From Enterococcus viikkiensis (GTDB taxonomy: Bacteria; Bacillota; Bacilli; Lactobacillales; Enterococcaceae): a stretch of 64,000 nt of DNA. The translations under genes and the position numbers were made by a program. The notes below the pieces were generated by a model. That model did not search any database. It saw only the letters and a program-made list of their open reading frames with translations, and had not been told where the DNA came from. Where the stretch lies: positions 18,252 through 82,251 of the forward strand of contig NZ_BJDW01000008.1 of the NCBI RefSeq assembly GCF_005405345.1, read 5' to 3'. Below, piece by piece: positions 1-7,155 of the stretch (within the stretch, counting starts at the first letter, position 1; each line of letters opens with the position of its first letter).

Positions 1-472
1 AACGATAGGATTCGGTTTTAATTTTCATTTTTTCCAAACGGTGATGGAATCCGGCATCTTCTACCGCAGCTAAAATATTTCCCTTTAAATCCAGTTGCCA
101 TAATTTAGAAACATCCGTCAAGGCAATCATGTCACAATCTAAATACAACAAACGCTCGACACCTTTACCGCGAAATAACTGCGGAATCGCAATCCGAAAA
201 TAAGCTGTTTGTGGGATTCGATCACTCTCGACAACATTTTCAAAATATTTTTTATCGATCGTCAAGAAATGCACTGAGGAATCAAAATCCTGTAGCGTCT
301 CTCGCATCAATTTTTTATTAACCATACTAATTTCATCATCGATCACATAAAAATCGTACTGGCCTGTATGCGTTGCTCCATTTTCTAAAATCGATACAAA
401 CAGGGCTGACACGTGAGGGGCGAATCCATCATTACAGCTAGAGACGATGGTCATTTTATCTTGTTTACTCAT
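1..472 (-). CDS. GT8 family glycosyltransferase, partial (3' end outside window)
   Basis: The N-terminal about 157 residues of a nucleotide-sugar glycosyltransferase are visible; the gene runs off the left edge. The start MSKQDKMTIVSSCNDGFAPH is followed by a conserved IDDE segment and the metal/sugar-nucleotide DxD-type motif (LYLDCDM), as in GT8 proteins such as LPS or glycogenin-like transferases. It starts inside the stop codon of the preceding GT8 gene (ATGA overlap, 469-472), so the two are translationally coupled and co-transcribed. The products are paralogous, with the same order of motifs. A role in cell-wall or surface-polysaccharide glycosylation is inference; donor and acceptor cannot be read from sequence. 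Confidence 0.85.
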   Translation of the reverse strand, partial: MSKQDKMTIVSSCNDGFAPHVSALFVSILENGATHTGQYDFYVIDDEISMVNKKLMRETLQDFDSSVHFLTIDKKYFENVVESDRIPQTAYFRIAIPQLFRGKGVERLLYLDCDMIALTDVSKLWQLDLKGNILAAVEDAGFHHRLEKMKIKTESYR

Positions 473-1323
473 CGTACATTCACCACTTTCTCGAAAACAC
501 TCTCTTGCAACACTTTCATATAGGCATCTTGGAAAGGATGCCCAGTCAGTGTGTTCCACGGTTTATCGTGGCCGGTAAAATGAACGATTGCCGGATTTGC
601 TCGGCCTTCTGCGTATAATTTTTTATGATAAAGCGTTGGAGCAGGATGCTTATCGGTAATCAATGAGCTTTGCATACTCCAACGTGGATGGATTTGTGTC
701 CAATCTTCGTATAATACGGCATTTAATGCATCTTGATCATGATAAATAATTTTATCACGATTATTTTTTAAATAATCAATGGTCTTTTCTGTAATGTTTC
801 GCTGATTCCAACGTTTAATATCAATGACCATCACGCCGGAATTGAAATAATAATCTTTCGAGTCAATTCCTAATCGAGCCAAGGCTTTCGTTTGGCCAGG
901 ATCAATGATCGCTCCTATTGTTTTATTTTCCAAATCCGTTTGATAAAGTTTTGTGACGTCATCTAAAATAAATGTATCGGCATCAATGTAGAGGATTTTT
1001 TCATAACCGGAATTTTTGAACGTTTTCGGTAACGAAATGCGATAATAGGCGGTCGTCGTGATGTGGTCGCTCACTAAAAAGTCTTTGTAAGTTTCTTTGT
1101 TGACGGTCATGAATTCAATGGCCGCTTTAGTCGAATATAGTTGCACCGTTTGTTTCAATTTTCTTTTACTTTCCATGGATAAGTCATCATCAATGATATA
1201 AAAATGAATTGGAGTCATTCTGTTGGTGTGCTCTAGCAAGGTTCGGATCATTACGCTTAAGAAAGGAGCATAATTCTCATCAGATGCTGTCACGATTGGT
1301 AACTCTTTTTGGTTAGAAAACAT
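469..1323 (-). CDS. GT8 family glycosyltransferase
   Basis: A 284-residue retaining glycosyltransferase of family 8. Near residues 45-50 is the IDDD segment, the DxD metal-binding motif is DAD at 114-116, a YFNSGVMVID block lies near 158-167 and an HFTGHDKPW segment lies near the C-terminus; together these are typical GT8 landmarks. Length is normal for the family. No signal peptide or TM segment is visible, so it probably acts on the cytoplasmic face. It is the first gene of a two-gene unit overlapping the next GT8 by 4 bp. Surface-glycan modification is the likely process, with substrate unknown. Confidence 0.88.
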   Translation of the reverse strand: MFSNQKELPIVTASDENYAPFLSVMIRTLLEHTNRMTPIHFYIIDDDLSMESKRKLKQTVQLYSTKAAIEFMTVNKETYKDFLVSDHITTTAYYRISLPKTFKNSGYEKILYIDADTFILDDVTKLYQTDLENKTIGAIIDPGQTKALARLGIDSKDYYFNSGVMVIDIKRWNQRNITEKTIDYLKNNRDKIIYHDQDALNAVLYEDWTQIHPRWSMQSSLITDKHPAPTLYHKKLYAEGRANPAIVHFTGHDKPWNTLTGHPFQDAYMKVLQESVFEKVVNVR

Positions 1324-1613
1324 ACTATCTGCACTCCCTTATTTAGTTTTGTTCGTTTTCTTACTGTTTCTGAGACCAACATACGCCCCTGATTATGGAT
1401 TTCCAAAGAAATTGCTTAAAGGTCTCGATATTTTTTAATAAAAATGATTAAAAAGCTTGATGTTCTTAACTTTATTTGATAAATTCCGTTTTTTTCTCTT
1501 AAACGGAAAAAATTGATACTGTCTTGTCACCTGCTTTTTCTAAGCGTATTAGTTTAAAAAGAACCTCTTTTGTTCTATGGTTAATTAGACTACTTAATAA
1601 AGGAAGGGTTTCA
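1324..1613. other. Divergent intergenic region between GT8 pair and HAD gene
   Basis: About 290 bp that must hold promoters for both directions. An inverted repeat around 1484-1512 (TTCCGTTT ... AAACGGAA) could be an operator or a weak hairpin. The HAD reading frame stays open through part of this stretch, but the ribosome site just before 1614 argues against coding upstream. Confidence 0.4.
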
Positions 1614-2423
1614 ATGAAACTGGCAACAATTGATTTAGATGGAACATTGTTAAACGCGCAAGGAGAAATCCCAGAGGAAAATCTAGAAGCATTACGGAGA
1701 TTTGACGCTCAAGGTGGAATCGTTGTATTAGCCACCGGACGTTCGATCCATTCAGCCACTGAAGCCTTTGCCAAACTCGCTATTAATGGCTACACGCTAG
1801 CCTCTAATGGCGCTTATGCCGCTCGAATCGAGCAAGGCGAGATTGCTGAAGTATTGAACGGTTTTACGATTCCTTCAGCAGTTGTCGAAACAACATTCGC
1901 CTTAGCAAAAGAAAAACAGGTTACTGTCGTTGCTAGTCGAGCAGAACAGGACGACCGGATCGTCTTTGATCCTGCGAGCGCCGAGGTCAACAGCCCTTAC
2001 TATGCGCAATTCAAGCTAGCCGATACTTCTCCTAAAGAACTGATTGGACATTTGAAGAATACGGGCATCCGTTATTTCAAACTGGCTTTTAATAGTCCCG
2101 ATACCACAAAGTTAGCTGCCTTACGTTCAGCTTTCAACGTCAAAAAAATCACCAGCACTTACTCCGCCAAATATTGGTTGGAAGTCATGGCTGATGACGT
2201 GAATAAAGGCACGGCATTGAACTTTTTATTAGACTATTTAAAAATCTCCCAATCTGAGAGTATCGCTTTCGGTGATCAGGAGAATGATTTGGAAATGCTG
2301 CAGTTTGCCGGTACTAGCGTCGCCATGGAAAATGCCATCCCTTTGATTAAACAAACCGCCGCACAAACCACCAGCAGCAATGATGAAGCCGGAGTGGCGG
2401 CAGTTATCAATACGTATCTTTAG
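1614..2423 (+). CDS. Cof-type HAD-superfamily phosphatase
   Basis: A 269-residue haloacid-dehalogenase-type hydrolase of the Cof/YidA subfamily (IIB cap), which dephosphorylates small sugar phosphates or cofactors in the cytoplasm. Motif I is DLDGT at residues 7-11 with the nucleophilic first Asp, motif II lies in LATGRS, and motif IV is GDQEND at about 220. The frame is open 30 codons further upstream, but the ATG at 1614 is preceded by AAAGGAAGGG and begins the conserved MKLATIDLDGT, so that start is used. One of three Cof-type paralogues here (others at 34969 and 38642). Substrate unknown. Confidence 0.88.
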   Translation: MKLATIDLDGTLLNAQGEIPEENLEALRRFDAQGGIVVLATGRSIHSATEAFAKLAINGYTLASNGAYAARIEQGEIAEVLNGFTIPSAVVETTFALAKEKQVTVVASRAEQDDRIVFDPASAEVNSPYYAQFKLADTSPKELIGHLKNTGIRYFKLAFNSPDTTKLAALRSAFNVKKITSTYSAKYWLEVMADDVNKGTALNFLLDYLKISQSESIAFGDQENDLEMLQFAGTSVAMENAIPLIKQTAAQTTSSNDEAGVAAVINTYL

Positions 2424-2434
2424 TCGTGAAAACG

Positions 2435-2474
2435 AAAAACAGGAGTTGGGCAAAGTTTTGCCCAACTCCTGTTT
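2435..2474. terminator. Bidirectional intrinsic terminator
   Basis: A 17-bp near-perfect stem around AACAGGAGTTGGGCAAA with a 2-3 nt loop, flanked by A-tract and T-tract. It serves the HAD gene (+) and the oxidoreductase gene (-), which converge here. Confidence 0.9.
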
Positions 2475-2477
2475 TAC

Positions 2478-3452
2478 TTAACCTAATTCTAAACCCGCTT
2501 TAGTCGAAGCTTCTTCCACGACTTTCATGACTGCCAAGCTATGATCCAGCCGTTCTGCGGCAAAAGCACGATCCTTTTCGCGGATCACCGCTTCAAATTT
2601 TTTAAACTCATCATACATCCGGTGATGTGTTGATTTTTCAGAGATGCTTTGCTCACTATCTTTATGTTGCAGCACTGTTTCAATAATGGTGCTGCTTGGG
2701 CTTTTCACAATAATCGTGCCATCTTCCCCTTGAATTGTCGCATGACTTTCTGTGAAGGAATCTTTGGCTCCAATACATGCAGCTTTGAAAGAGCCATAAT
2801 CCAACATCAAGATACCGGAAGTATCGACCCCTTTTTGAATATTCCCGTAATACTCGACACCTTTTGGTAGACCGAATAGTCCTAAAACAAAATGAATATT
2901 GTAAATATTAATGTCCATCAACGCACCGCCGCCAAATTTTGGATTGAAGGCGGGTAAGATCTCACCTTTACGAAACGCATCGTATCGAGAAGAATATTGA
3001 GAATAGTTGCATTCGATCAAACGAACTTGCCCGATTTCCGATAACGCTTCTTTGATTTTTTGATAATTCGGTAAATATTGATTGGTAACAGCTTCGATCA
3101 ATATTAATTGTTTTTCCTCGGCTATTTCTTTCAATTCAGCCAGTTCACGGTATTTTAAAGTAAAGGGCTTCTCACAGATCACATGTTTTCCGGCCAGTAG
3201 CGCTTGTTTGGCAAAGCCATAATGCAAATGGTTCGGCACGGCGACATAAACCGTATCGATCTCCGATTTTAAAAAGTCTTCCGCCTTTGAAAAAGTCGCG
3301 CCGATCTTGTATTCCTCTTGCAATTTTTCAGCCTTTGGCACACTTCGTTCAGTGGATAAAATCGCTGATAGCTGGATCTCCGGAAGCTCCGTGGTCATTT
3401 TTAAAAATTCATTAATGATCATGCCTGTTCCAATAATCCCTAATTTCATCAT
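2478..3452 (-). CDS. Gfo/Idh/MocA family oxidoreductase
   Basis: A 324-residue NAD(P)-dependent oxidoreductase acting on sugars, polyols or their derivatives. The N-terminal Rossmann fold starts with LGIIGTGMI (GxGxxI dinucleotide motif) and the active-site lysine lies in the CEKPF motif near residue 95; the C-terminal half is the alpha/beta dimerisation and substrate domain. Length fits the family. It starts with two adjacent ATGs after a GAGGG ribosome site, 10 bp after the stop of a second oxidoreductase, so the pair forms an operon divergent from an RpiR regulator. Substrate not predictable. Confidence 0.88.
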   Translation of the reverse strand: MMKLGIIGTGMIINEFLKMTTELPEIQLSAILSTERSVPKAEKLQEEYKIGATFSKAEDFLKSEIDTVYVAVPNHLHYGFAKQALLAGKHVICEKPFTLKYRELAELKEIAEEKQLILIEAVTNQYLPNYQKIKEALSEIGQVRLIECNYSQYSSRYDAFRKGEILPAFNPKFGGGALMDINIYNIHFVLGLFGLPKGVEYYGNIQKGVDTSGILMLDYGSFKAACIGAKDSFTESHATIQGEDGTIIVKSPSSTIIETVLQHKDSEQSISEKSTHHRMYDEFKKFEAVIREKDRAFAAERLDHSLAVMKVVEEASTKAGLELG

Positions 3453-3462
3453 TTTCCCTCCA

Positions 3463-4482
3463 TTATTTCGCTTCTAATGTAGCAATTCCCGTTTCTAAAA
3501 TCTGCAGCTGTAAAATCGTTTCTTCGTCCTTGACGATTTTTTCCTGTCCATTGACAATGGCATCATGAACCCCTTGATAGATGCGGCTGTAATCGCCCAC
3601 TTCGGATACCACTTTTTCCTCATGATAGCCCGCCTCATCGACATAGGTCAAGAGCCCATAATGCTCAGGCAAATCAATCCCGAAATCTGCATGGTTCGGT
3701 AAATAAAACAACTTCAAATGTTCTTCCTGCCGGTCTTTCGTCTGTTTCGTGAAAACACCTTTTTTGCCATACACAACAAAGCTTGGCCGTTCTTTCAGAC
3801 GGAAATAGCTGGATTTCACCGAAACCTTTAGCTTGCCATAATAAAAATCTAAGTCAAAATAATCATTCATTCGATCCTCACCAAGTAATTGTCGGACATC
3901 ATAACGAATCTCGTCCGGCTCACCAAAATAACTCAAGACCTGGTCAATCGTATGACACCCGTGCCCATACAAATAGCTATCTTCTTTCGAAAAATGGGTC
4001 ACATTTTCTGGTACTTCTGGGCGAAAATAATCATAGTGCATTTCGATCTCGATTAAATCCCCAAGTTTGCCACTTTCGATAATTTTTTGAACAGTAAGAA
4101 AATCCGAGTCAAAGCGACGATTCTGATAACATTGTAGAAACAATCCTTTGCTTTTGGCCGATTCGAAGAGTTCGATAGCTTCTTTAGACGTTTCAGTGAA
4201 GGGCTTTTCTACTAAGACATGTTTCCCTGCTTCCAACACTTTTTTGGTATACTCATAATGAAACTTTAAAGGGGTAGTGATCACCACTAAGTCGATCGCT
4301 GGATCATCCAGGATATCAGCTAGCTCTGTTGTATATTGAACTGCTGGTAAAGGAGCCCAATTTTGCCGGCCAGATGGCGAATAGATCGTTTTAATCTTGA
4401 GCTTATCTGCCAGTTTAGTAGAAAATGGGATGTGGTAGCGATTGGTACTTTTGCCGTTGCCTAAATATGCGATAGTTAACAT
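3463..4482 (-). CDS. Gfo/Idh/MocA family oxidoreductase (YhhX-like)
   Basis: A 339-residue oxidoreductase with N-terminal MLTIAYLGNGKSTNRYHIPF, a variant dinucleotide fold in which G-N-G replaces GxG, and the catalytic lysine motif VEKPF near residue 95. The NRRFDSDF segment and a GHGCHTIDQ block match the YhhX/YcjS-like branch. The start at 4482 is chosen because it has AGCAGG upstream and begins the fold; the frame is open 12 codons further. It is transcribed with the following oxidoreductase and divergently from the RpiR regulator, the likely controller of both. Specificity unknown. Confidence 0.85.
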   Translation of the reverse strand: MLTIAYLGNGKSTNRYHIPFSTKLADKLKIKTIYSPSGRQNWAPLPAVQYTTELADILDDPAIDLVVITTPLKFHYEYTKKVLEAGKHVLVEKPFTETSKEAIELFESAKSKGLFLQCYQNRRFDSDFLTVQKIIESGKLGDLIEIEMHYDYFRPEVPENVTHFSKEDSYLYGHGCHTIDQVLSYFGEPDEIRYDVRQLLGEDRMNDYFDLDFYYGKLKVSVKSSYFRLKERPSFVVYGKKGVFTKQTKDRQEEHLKLFYLPNHADFGIDLPEHYGLLTYVDEAGYHEEKVVSEVGDYSRIYQGVHDAIVNGQEKIVKDEETILQLQILETGIATLEAK

Positions 4483-4568
4483 GAATTCGCCTGCTTTCTT
4501 TCTATTTAATAGCTTCATTATAGCGAGAAAAACTGGCGCAAATAGTTATTTCAACAATTAAAAAAATA

Positions 4569-4609
4569 ATGTTTACAAAAAAGGCCGCTACTCTTCTTTT
4601 CGTAAACAT
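4569..4609. promoter_or_regulatory. Candidate RpiR operator (inverted repeat)
   Basis: Perfect 8-bp arms ATGTTTAC and GTAAACAT separated by about 25 bp lie immediately before the rpiR-type start and in the shared upstream region of the oxidoreductases. The position suits an autoregulatory operator. The arms are seen in sequence; binding is inference. Confidence 0.4.
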
Positions 4610-4627
4610 CATGTTCAGGAGGAAGCC

Positions 4628-5494
4628 ATGCTCATCGAAAAACTCACACAACAAGACAACTTCAGCCTCGCTGAAAAACGGATTGCCGACTATATTTTGG
4701 CGCATCTTACAACGATTCCCACGATTTTTATTCAAGAATTAGCGGAAAAAACTTTTTCCTCCCATTCTACAATTATTCGTTTATGTAAAAAAATCGGCTG
4801 CACCGGCTTCCGCGAATTCAAAGAAACGATTGCCGAAATCGTCTACACCCAGCGTCGCAGCAGCGAAGCGGTCAATGTAAATTTCCCTTTTGAATCCTCA
4901 GATACCGCCAGTGAAATTGCGCAAAAAATGGCGGACCTGACCATCAACACGATCCAAAAAGCTAGCCGCCAAATTGACGCGGACCTTTTGGATCAAGTCG
5001 CCGATCAGCTGCTACAGGCTGAACGAATTTTTCTCTTTGCCCAAGGAGACACTCAGCTTAGAGCCCGTAGTTTTCAAAACAAATTGATTAAAATCAATAA
5101 ATTCGCGATCCTTGCCGAAGAATACGTCGATACCCAATGGAACGCAGTAAATCTGACAGATAAAGACTGCGCCCTTTTTATTTCCTACGGCGGTAGCAAT
5201 CCCGGTTACGAAAAAATCATGCGCTATCTATCCGAAAAAAACGTGCCACTGATCCTGCTAACCGGAAATCCCAATTCTGCCCTTGTTCCTTTAGTCACCA
5301 AAACACTATTAACAATTCAAGAGGAATATGATTTCGCTAAGATTGCAACCTTTTCTTCCCAAACCGCCTTTGAATATATTTTAAACAGTCTTTTTTCCGT
5401 GATGTATACCCGTGATTACGAAAAAAACATCCGTACACTACGAGAAAATCAGATCGCTATGCAAGACGGATTGCTGGCAGACGAAGAACAATAA
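4628..5494 (+). CDS. RpiR/MurR family transcriptional regulator
   Basis: A 288-residue regulator. The N-terminal HTH_6 domain (residues 1-75) contains LAEKRIADYIL and the recognition region FSSHSTIIRLCKKIG. The C-terminal SIS domain (about 125-260) binds a phosphosugar, with ALFISYGGSNP marking the phosphosugar loop. RpiR proteins sense sugar phosphates and control carbohydrate genes. It is divergent from the two Gfo/Idh/MocA genes and terminates at its own hairpin, so those oxidoreductases are the likely targets. The ribosome site AGGAGG precedes the ATG by 6 nt. Confidence 0.9.
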   Translation: MLIEKLTQQDNFSLAEKRIADYILAHLTTIPTIFIQELAEKTFSSHSTIIRLCKKIGCTGFREFKETIAEIVYTQRRSSEAVNVNFPFESSDTASEIAQKMADLTINTIQKASRQIDADLLDQVADQLLQAERIFLFAQGDTQLRARSFQNKLIKINKFAILAEEYVDTQWNAVNLTDKDCALFISYGGSNPGYEKIMRYLSEKNVPLILLTGNPNSALVPLVTKTLLTIQEEYDFAKIATFSSQTAFEYILNSLFSVMYTRDYEKNIRTLRENQIAMQDGLLADEEQ

Positions 5495-5497
5495 AAA

Positions 5498-5529
5498 ACA
5501 ATGCTCGGAATTCGAGCATTGTTTTTTTT
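5498..5529. terminator. Bidirectional intrinsic terminator
   Basis: A 10-bp stem ACAATGCTCG/CGAGCATTGT with a 5-nt loop and T8 tail, between the convergent rpiR-type and yghU-type genes. Confidence 0.9.
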
Positions 5530-6313
5530 ATTGTTCTTCAATCGGATGATAAGTGACCGCCAAACCTCTTTTTACCGCTGGTCTTTCCGCGATTTTCTGC
5601 GACCAGGCCATTAAATGAGGGTACTCCTGGACACTTAAGAATTCAGCTGAACCAGGATAGCTTCTGTCCAACATGATTTGGCCATACCAAGACCAGATTG
5701 CAATATCCGCAATCGTGTAGTCGTCACCTGCGATGTAGGCACGTTTCGCTAAAGTTTGATCCAACAAATCCAATTGCCGCTTCGTTTCCATCGTATAGCG
5801 ATTGATCGGATATTCCATCGGTTCCGGCGCATATTCGAAAAAGTGACCGAAGCCACCGCCCACAAATGGTGCCGCGCCCACTTGCCAGAACAACCAATTC
5901 AACGTTTCTGTCCGGGCGTGAAATTCTGTAGGGAGTAATTGCCCGAATTTTTCCGCTAAATAAAGTAAGATTGCACCGGATTCAAAAACAGTCACTTGTA
6001 GACTTTGATCCACTAGTGCTGGGATCTTCCCATTCGGATTGATGGCGGTAAAATCCGAACCGAATTGATCGCCTTGACTTATATCGATTTTGTACAGATC
6101 ATAGTTTGCATCAGCTACGCCTACTTCTTTCAGCTCTTCAAACATGATTGGAATCTTGATCCCATTCGGTGTACCTAGTGAATACAGCTGAAAAGGTGCC
6201 GCTCCAACCGGTAACGTTTGTTCAAACCGGCTTCCAGCAGTGGGACGGTTGCCACTGGCTGAATCATTTTCATCCTGCCATTGCCAGATCTTTGGTAATT
6301 CATAGTTAGACAT
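5528..6313 (-). CDS. yghU: Glutathione S-transferase-like protein, YghU family
   Basis: A 261-residue two-domain GST-fold protein resembling E. coli YghU, a nu-class GST with disulfide-bond reductase activity. The extended N-terminus and LPVGAAPFQLYSLGTPNG are YghU hallmarks; the thioredoxin-like domain covers about 45-130 (NPNGKIPALVD) and the all-helical domain follows. Start ATG 6313 has GAAGGAGCGAA upstream. It is monocistronic and convergent with rpiR. Enterococci generally make or import glutathione, so a thiol-redox role is plausible; the physiological substrate is unknown. Confidence 0.88.
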   Translation of the reverse strand: MSNYELPKIWQWQDENDSASGNRPTAGSRFEQTLPVGAAPFQLYSLGTPNGIKIPIMFEELKEVGVADANYDLYKIDISQGDQFGSDFTAINPNGKIPALVDQSLQVTVFESGAILLYLAEKFGQLLPTEFHARTETLNWLFWQVGAAPFVGGGFGHFFEYAPEPMEYPINRYTMETKRQLDLLDQTLAKRAYIAGDDYTIADIAIWSWYGQIMLDRSYPGSAEFLSVQEYPHLMAWSQKIAERPAVKRGLAVTYHPIEEQ

Positions 6314-6444
6314 TTGTTCGCTCCTTCTAGAAAAATTCTTTCTCTTTTATTTTACCCTTTCTAATGAGTAATTCTAACTATTCGGCTTGAAGGGCATTTT
6401 TCAGTTATCTATTATTGCCGTAAAAATTATTTATCTGCGGTACT

Positions 6445-7134
6445 CTATTCTGTCCGATGGTCCCGAAGTCGATAACCAACACCGATTTCGGTGATTAAAT
6501 ACTCTGGCTTCAACGTATTGCTTTCGATTTTTTTACGGATATTCGACATATTCACTCGCAATGTCTGAGAATCGTCACTGTATGGACCCCACACTTCCGT
6601 CAGCAATGATTGATACGTCACGACCTTCCCTAACTGTTTAAACATCAACGCTAAGATACGATACTCATTTTTGGTGAGATGAATCTCATGGCCTTCTTTA
6701 TATACCAGTTGCTTGTCAAAATCGATCTTCAAGTCCTTATTTTCAATCACCACTTGTTGATCAGTATTTGTGCCTTGATGACGTAACGCTGTGCGAATCC
6801 GAGCTAGCAACTCACCGGTGCCAAAGGGCTTGGTGACATAATCGTCTGCTCCAAGGTCCAAGGCCTTCACCTTCTCATTTTCATTTTTACGAGCCGAAAT
6901 AATAATGATCGGCAGTTTCATTCGCTTGCGCAAAATTTTCAATAGATCGATCCCATCAATATCCGGCAGCCCTAAGTCCAGCAACGCCAGATCAAAGGAG
7001 TTGGTTTGAAAGGCATTTAACGCCGCCATTCCGCTGTCCACAATCGTTAACTGATACCGCTCCTGCTGTAAAACAACCTCCATGAAGTCAGTGATATTCG
7101 GATCATCCTCAATTAATAAAATCGTTTTTTCCAT
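6445..7134 (-). CDS. kdpE: KdpE response regulator
   Basis: A 229-residue OmpR/PhoB-type response regulator controlling the potassium-uptake operon. The receiver domain has the acidic pair EDD near residues 9-11, phosphoacceptor Asp53 (LLDLGLP) and the conserved Lys in TKPF; the winged-helix domain (about 130-225) includes LTKNEYRIL and the RVNMSNIRKKI recognition helix. Start 7134 is preferred over an in-frame TTG at 7155 because GGAGGAGACGG precedes the ATG. It is the last gene of kdpFABCDE, 21 bp after kdpD. KdpE phosphorylated by KdpD activates kdp transcription in other bacteria. Confidence 0.93.
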   Translation of the reverse strand: MEKTILLIEDDPNITDFMEVVLQQERYQLTIVDSGMAALNAFQTNSFDLALLDLGLPDIDGIDLLKILRKRMKLPIIIISARKNENEKVKALDLGADDYVTKPFGTGELLARIRTALRHQGTNTDQQVVIENKDLKIDFDKQLVYKEGHEIHLTKNEYRILALMFKQLGKVVTYQSLLTEVWGPYSDDSQTLRVNMSNIRKKIESNTLKPEYLITEIGVGYRLRDHRTE

Positions 7135-7155
7135 CCGTCTCCTCCACTTTTTCAA

